Made by a program: the position numbers and the translations under genes | The notes under the pieces: generated by a model | Database searches by the model: none | Told to the model about the DNA's origin: nothing | Seen by the model: only the letters and a program-made list of their open reading frames with translations | Source: CAWJKP01 sp963843465 | Lineage (GTDB): Bacteria; Planctomycetota; Planctomycetia; Pirellulales; Thermoguttaceae | Length of the DNA: 64,000 nucleotides | Direction of reading: 5' to 3' | Assembly: GCA_963843465.1 (NCBI GenBank) | Contig: CAWJKP010000009.1 | Coordinates: forward strand, 509,984 to 573,983 | Part shown: in pieces, positions 63,813 to 64,000 of the stretch | Position numbering within the stretch: the stretch's first letter is position 1 | How the letters are laid out: each line of letters starts with the position of its first letter

Positions 63813-64000
63813 GTGCCCATCGAGTTCAAAGCTCCGCAACCGACGCACCGGGCCACGCGCCTTCCGTCCAGCACCGTGCTGGACTTGGCGATCGGGTCAG
63901 GCGTGAATGACATCCCGCTCATCCGCAGCTACCTCGTACATGCGGACTCCGTTGCCGACGCGCGGAACAGTGTTGCTGCCCTTAAGCGCAACCAGCCGGC
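63813..64000 (+). CDS. N-terminal part of an unknown element protein (3' truncated by window)
   Basis: GTG 63813 with AGGAGAA 7 bases upstream starts VPIEFKAPQPTHRATRLPSS and continues TVLDLAIGSGVNDIPLIRSY to the window end without a stop. Too short to classify; the start context is strong and codon use matches the neighbours. Confidence 0.55.
   Translation, partial: MPIEFKAPQPTHRATRLPSSTVLDLAIGSGVNDIPLIRSYLVHADSVADARNSVAALKRNQP

Overview
The window looks like a high-GC planctomycete chromosome (Pirellulales-type by gene content; this is an inference). Supporting signs are an ECF sigma factor next to a Ser/Thr kinase with an N-terminal zinc anti-sigma-like motif, giant alpha-2-macroglobulin-like and leucine-rich-repeat (LRR) secreted proteins, GYF_2 and DUF4282 membrane proteins, the inverted repeat whose translations contain TRSVSEG/NPKRKRG peptides, and many palindromic intergenic repeats.

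Layout. 0-2.3 kb: end of an unknown gene, a small lipoprotein, a 167-bp ISL3-type MITE with an 8-bp target duplication, a duplicated scrap of the epmB 3' end, and an XRE regulator. 2.3-5.7 kb: the EF-P modification locus, with epmB divergent from efp, then a zinc-ribbon gene between G-rich and C-rich minisatellites, then epmA. 5.7-10.7 kb: a Ser/Gly/Tyr-repeat lipoprotein behind a near-consensus promoter, a glutaminase A-like secreted protein, and a small lipoprotein. 10.7-22.1 kb (minus): an approximately 9.9-kb alpha-2-macroglobulin-like gene with N-terminal TPRs and C-terminal secretin-type short domains, preceded by an LRR protein gene. 22.7-27.5 kb: gene-poor DNA with degenerate repeats and a hypothetical gene split by an ISL3 insertion sequence. 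27.7-33.0 kb (minus): a compact cluster of three spore-photoproduct-lyase-like radical SAM proteins, a methyltransferase-like protein and a DUF523/TudS-like protein. 33.8-44.2 kb (plus): ECF sigma factor, secreted protein, Ser/Thr kinase, TPR protein and three further envelope proteins. 44.2-51.5 kb (plus): a frame-broken LRR array leading into a second secretin-short-domain protein. 51.6-64 kb: a nucleotidyltransferase, then an apparent integrated plasmid/phage-like element with tyrosine recombinase, sigma-like factor, iteron-like origin, PrimPol-helicase and a run of small hypothetical genes continuing off the end.

A recurring feature is loss or gain of single bases inside otherwise convincing genes (efp, the glutaminase, the macroglobulin three times, the transposase, DUF523, a small gene at 53.7 kb, the PrimPol and the LRR array). 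The density suggests uncorrected sequencing indels at least in part, so these are described as frameshifted rather than firmly dead. Most promising for new biology are the radical SAM cluster, the element at 52.8-64 kb with its two families of repeated sites, and the mirrored LRR/secretin-short-domain blocks at 10.7-22.1 and 44.2-51.5 kb.
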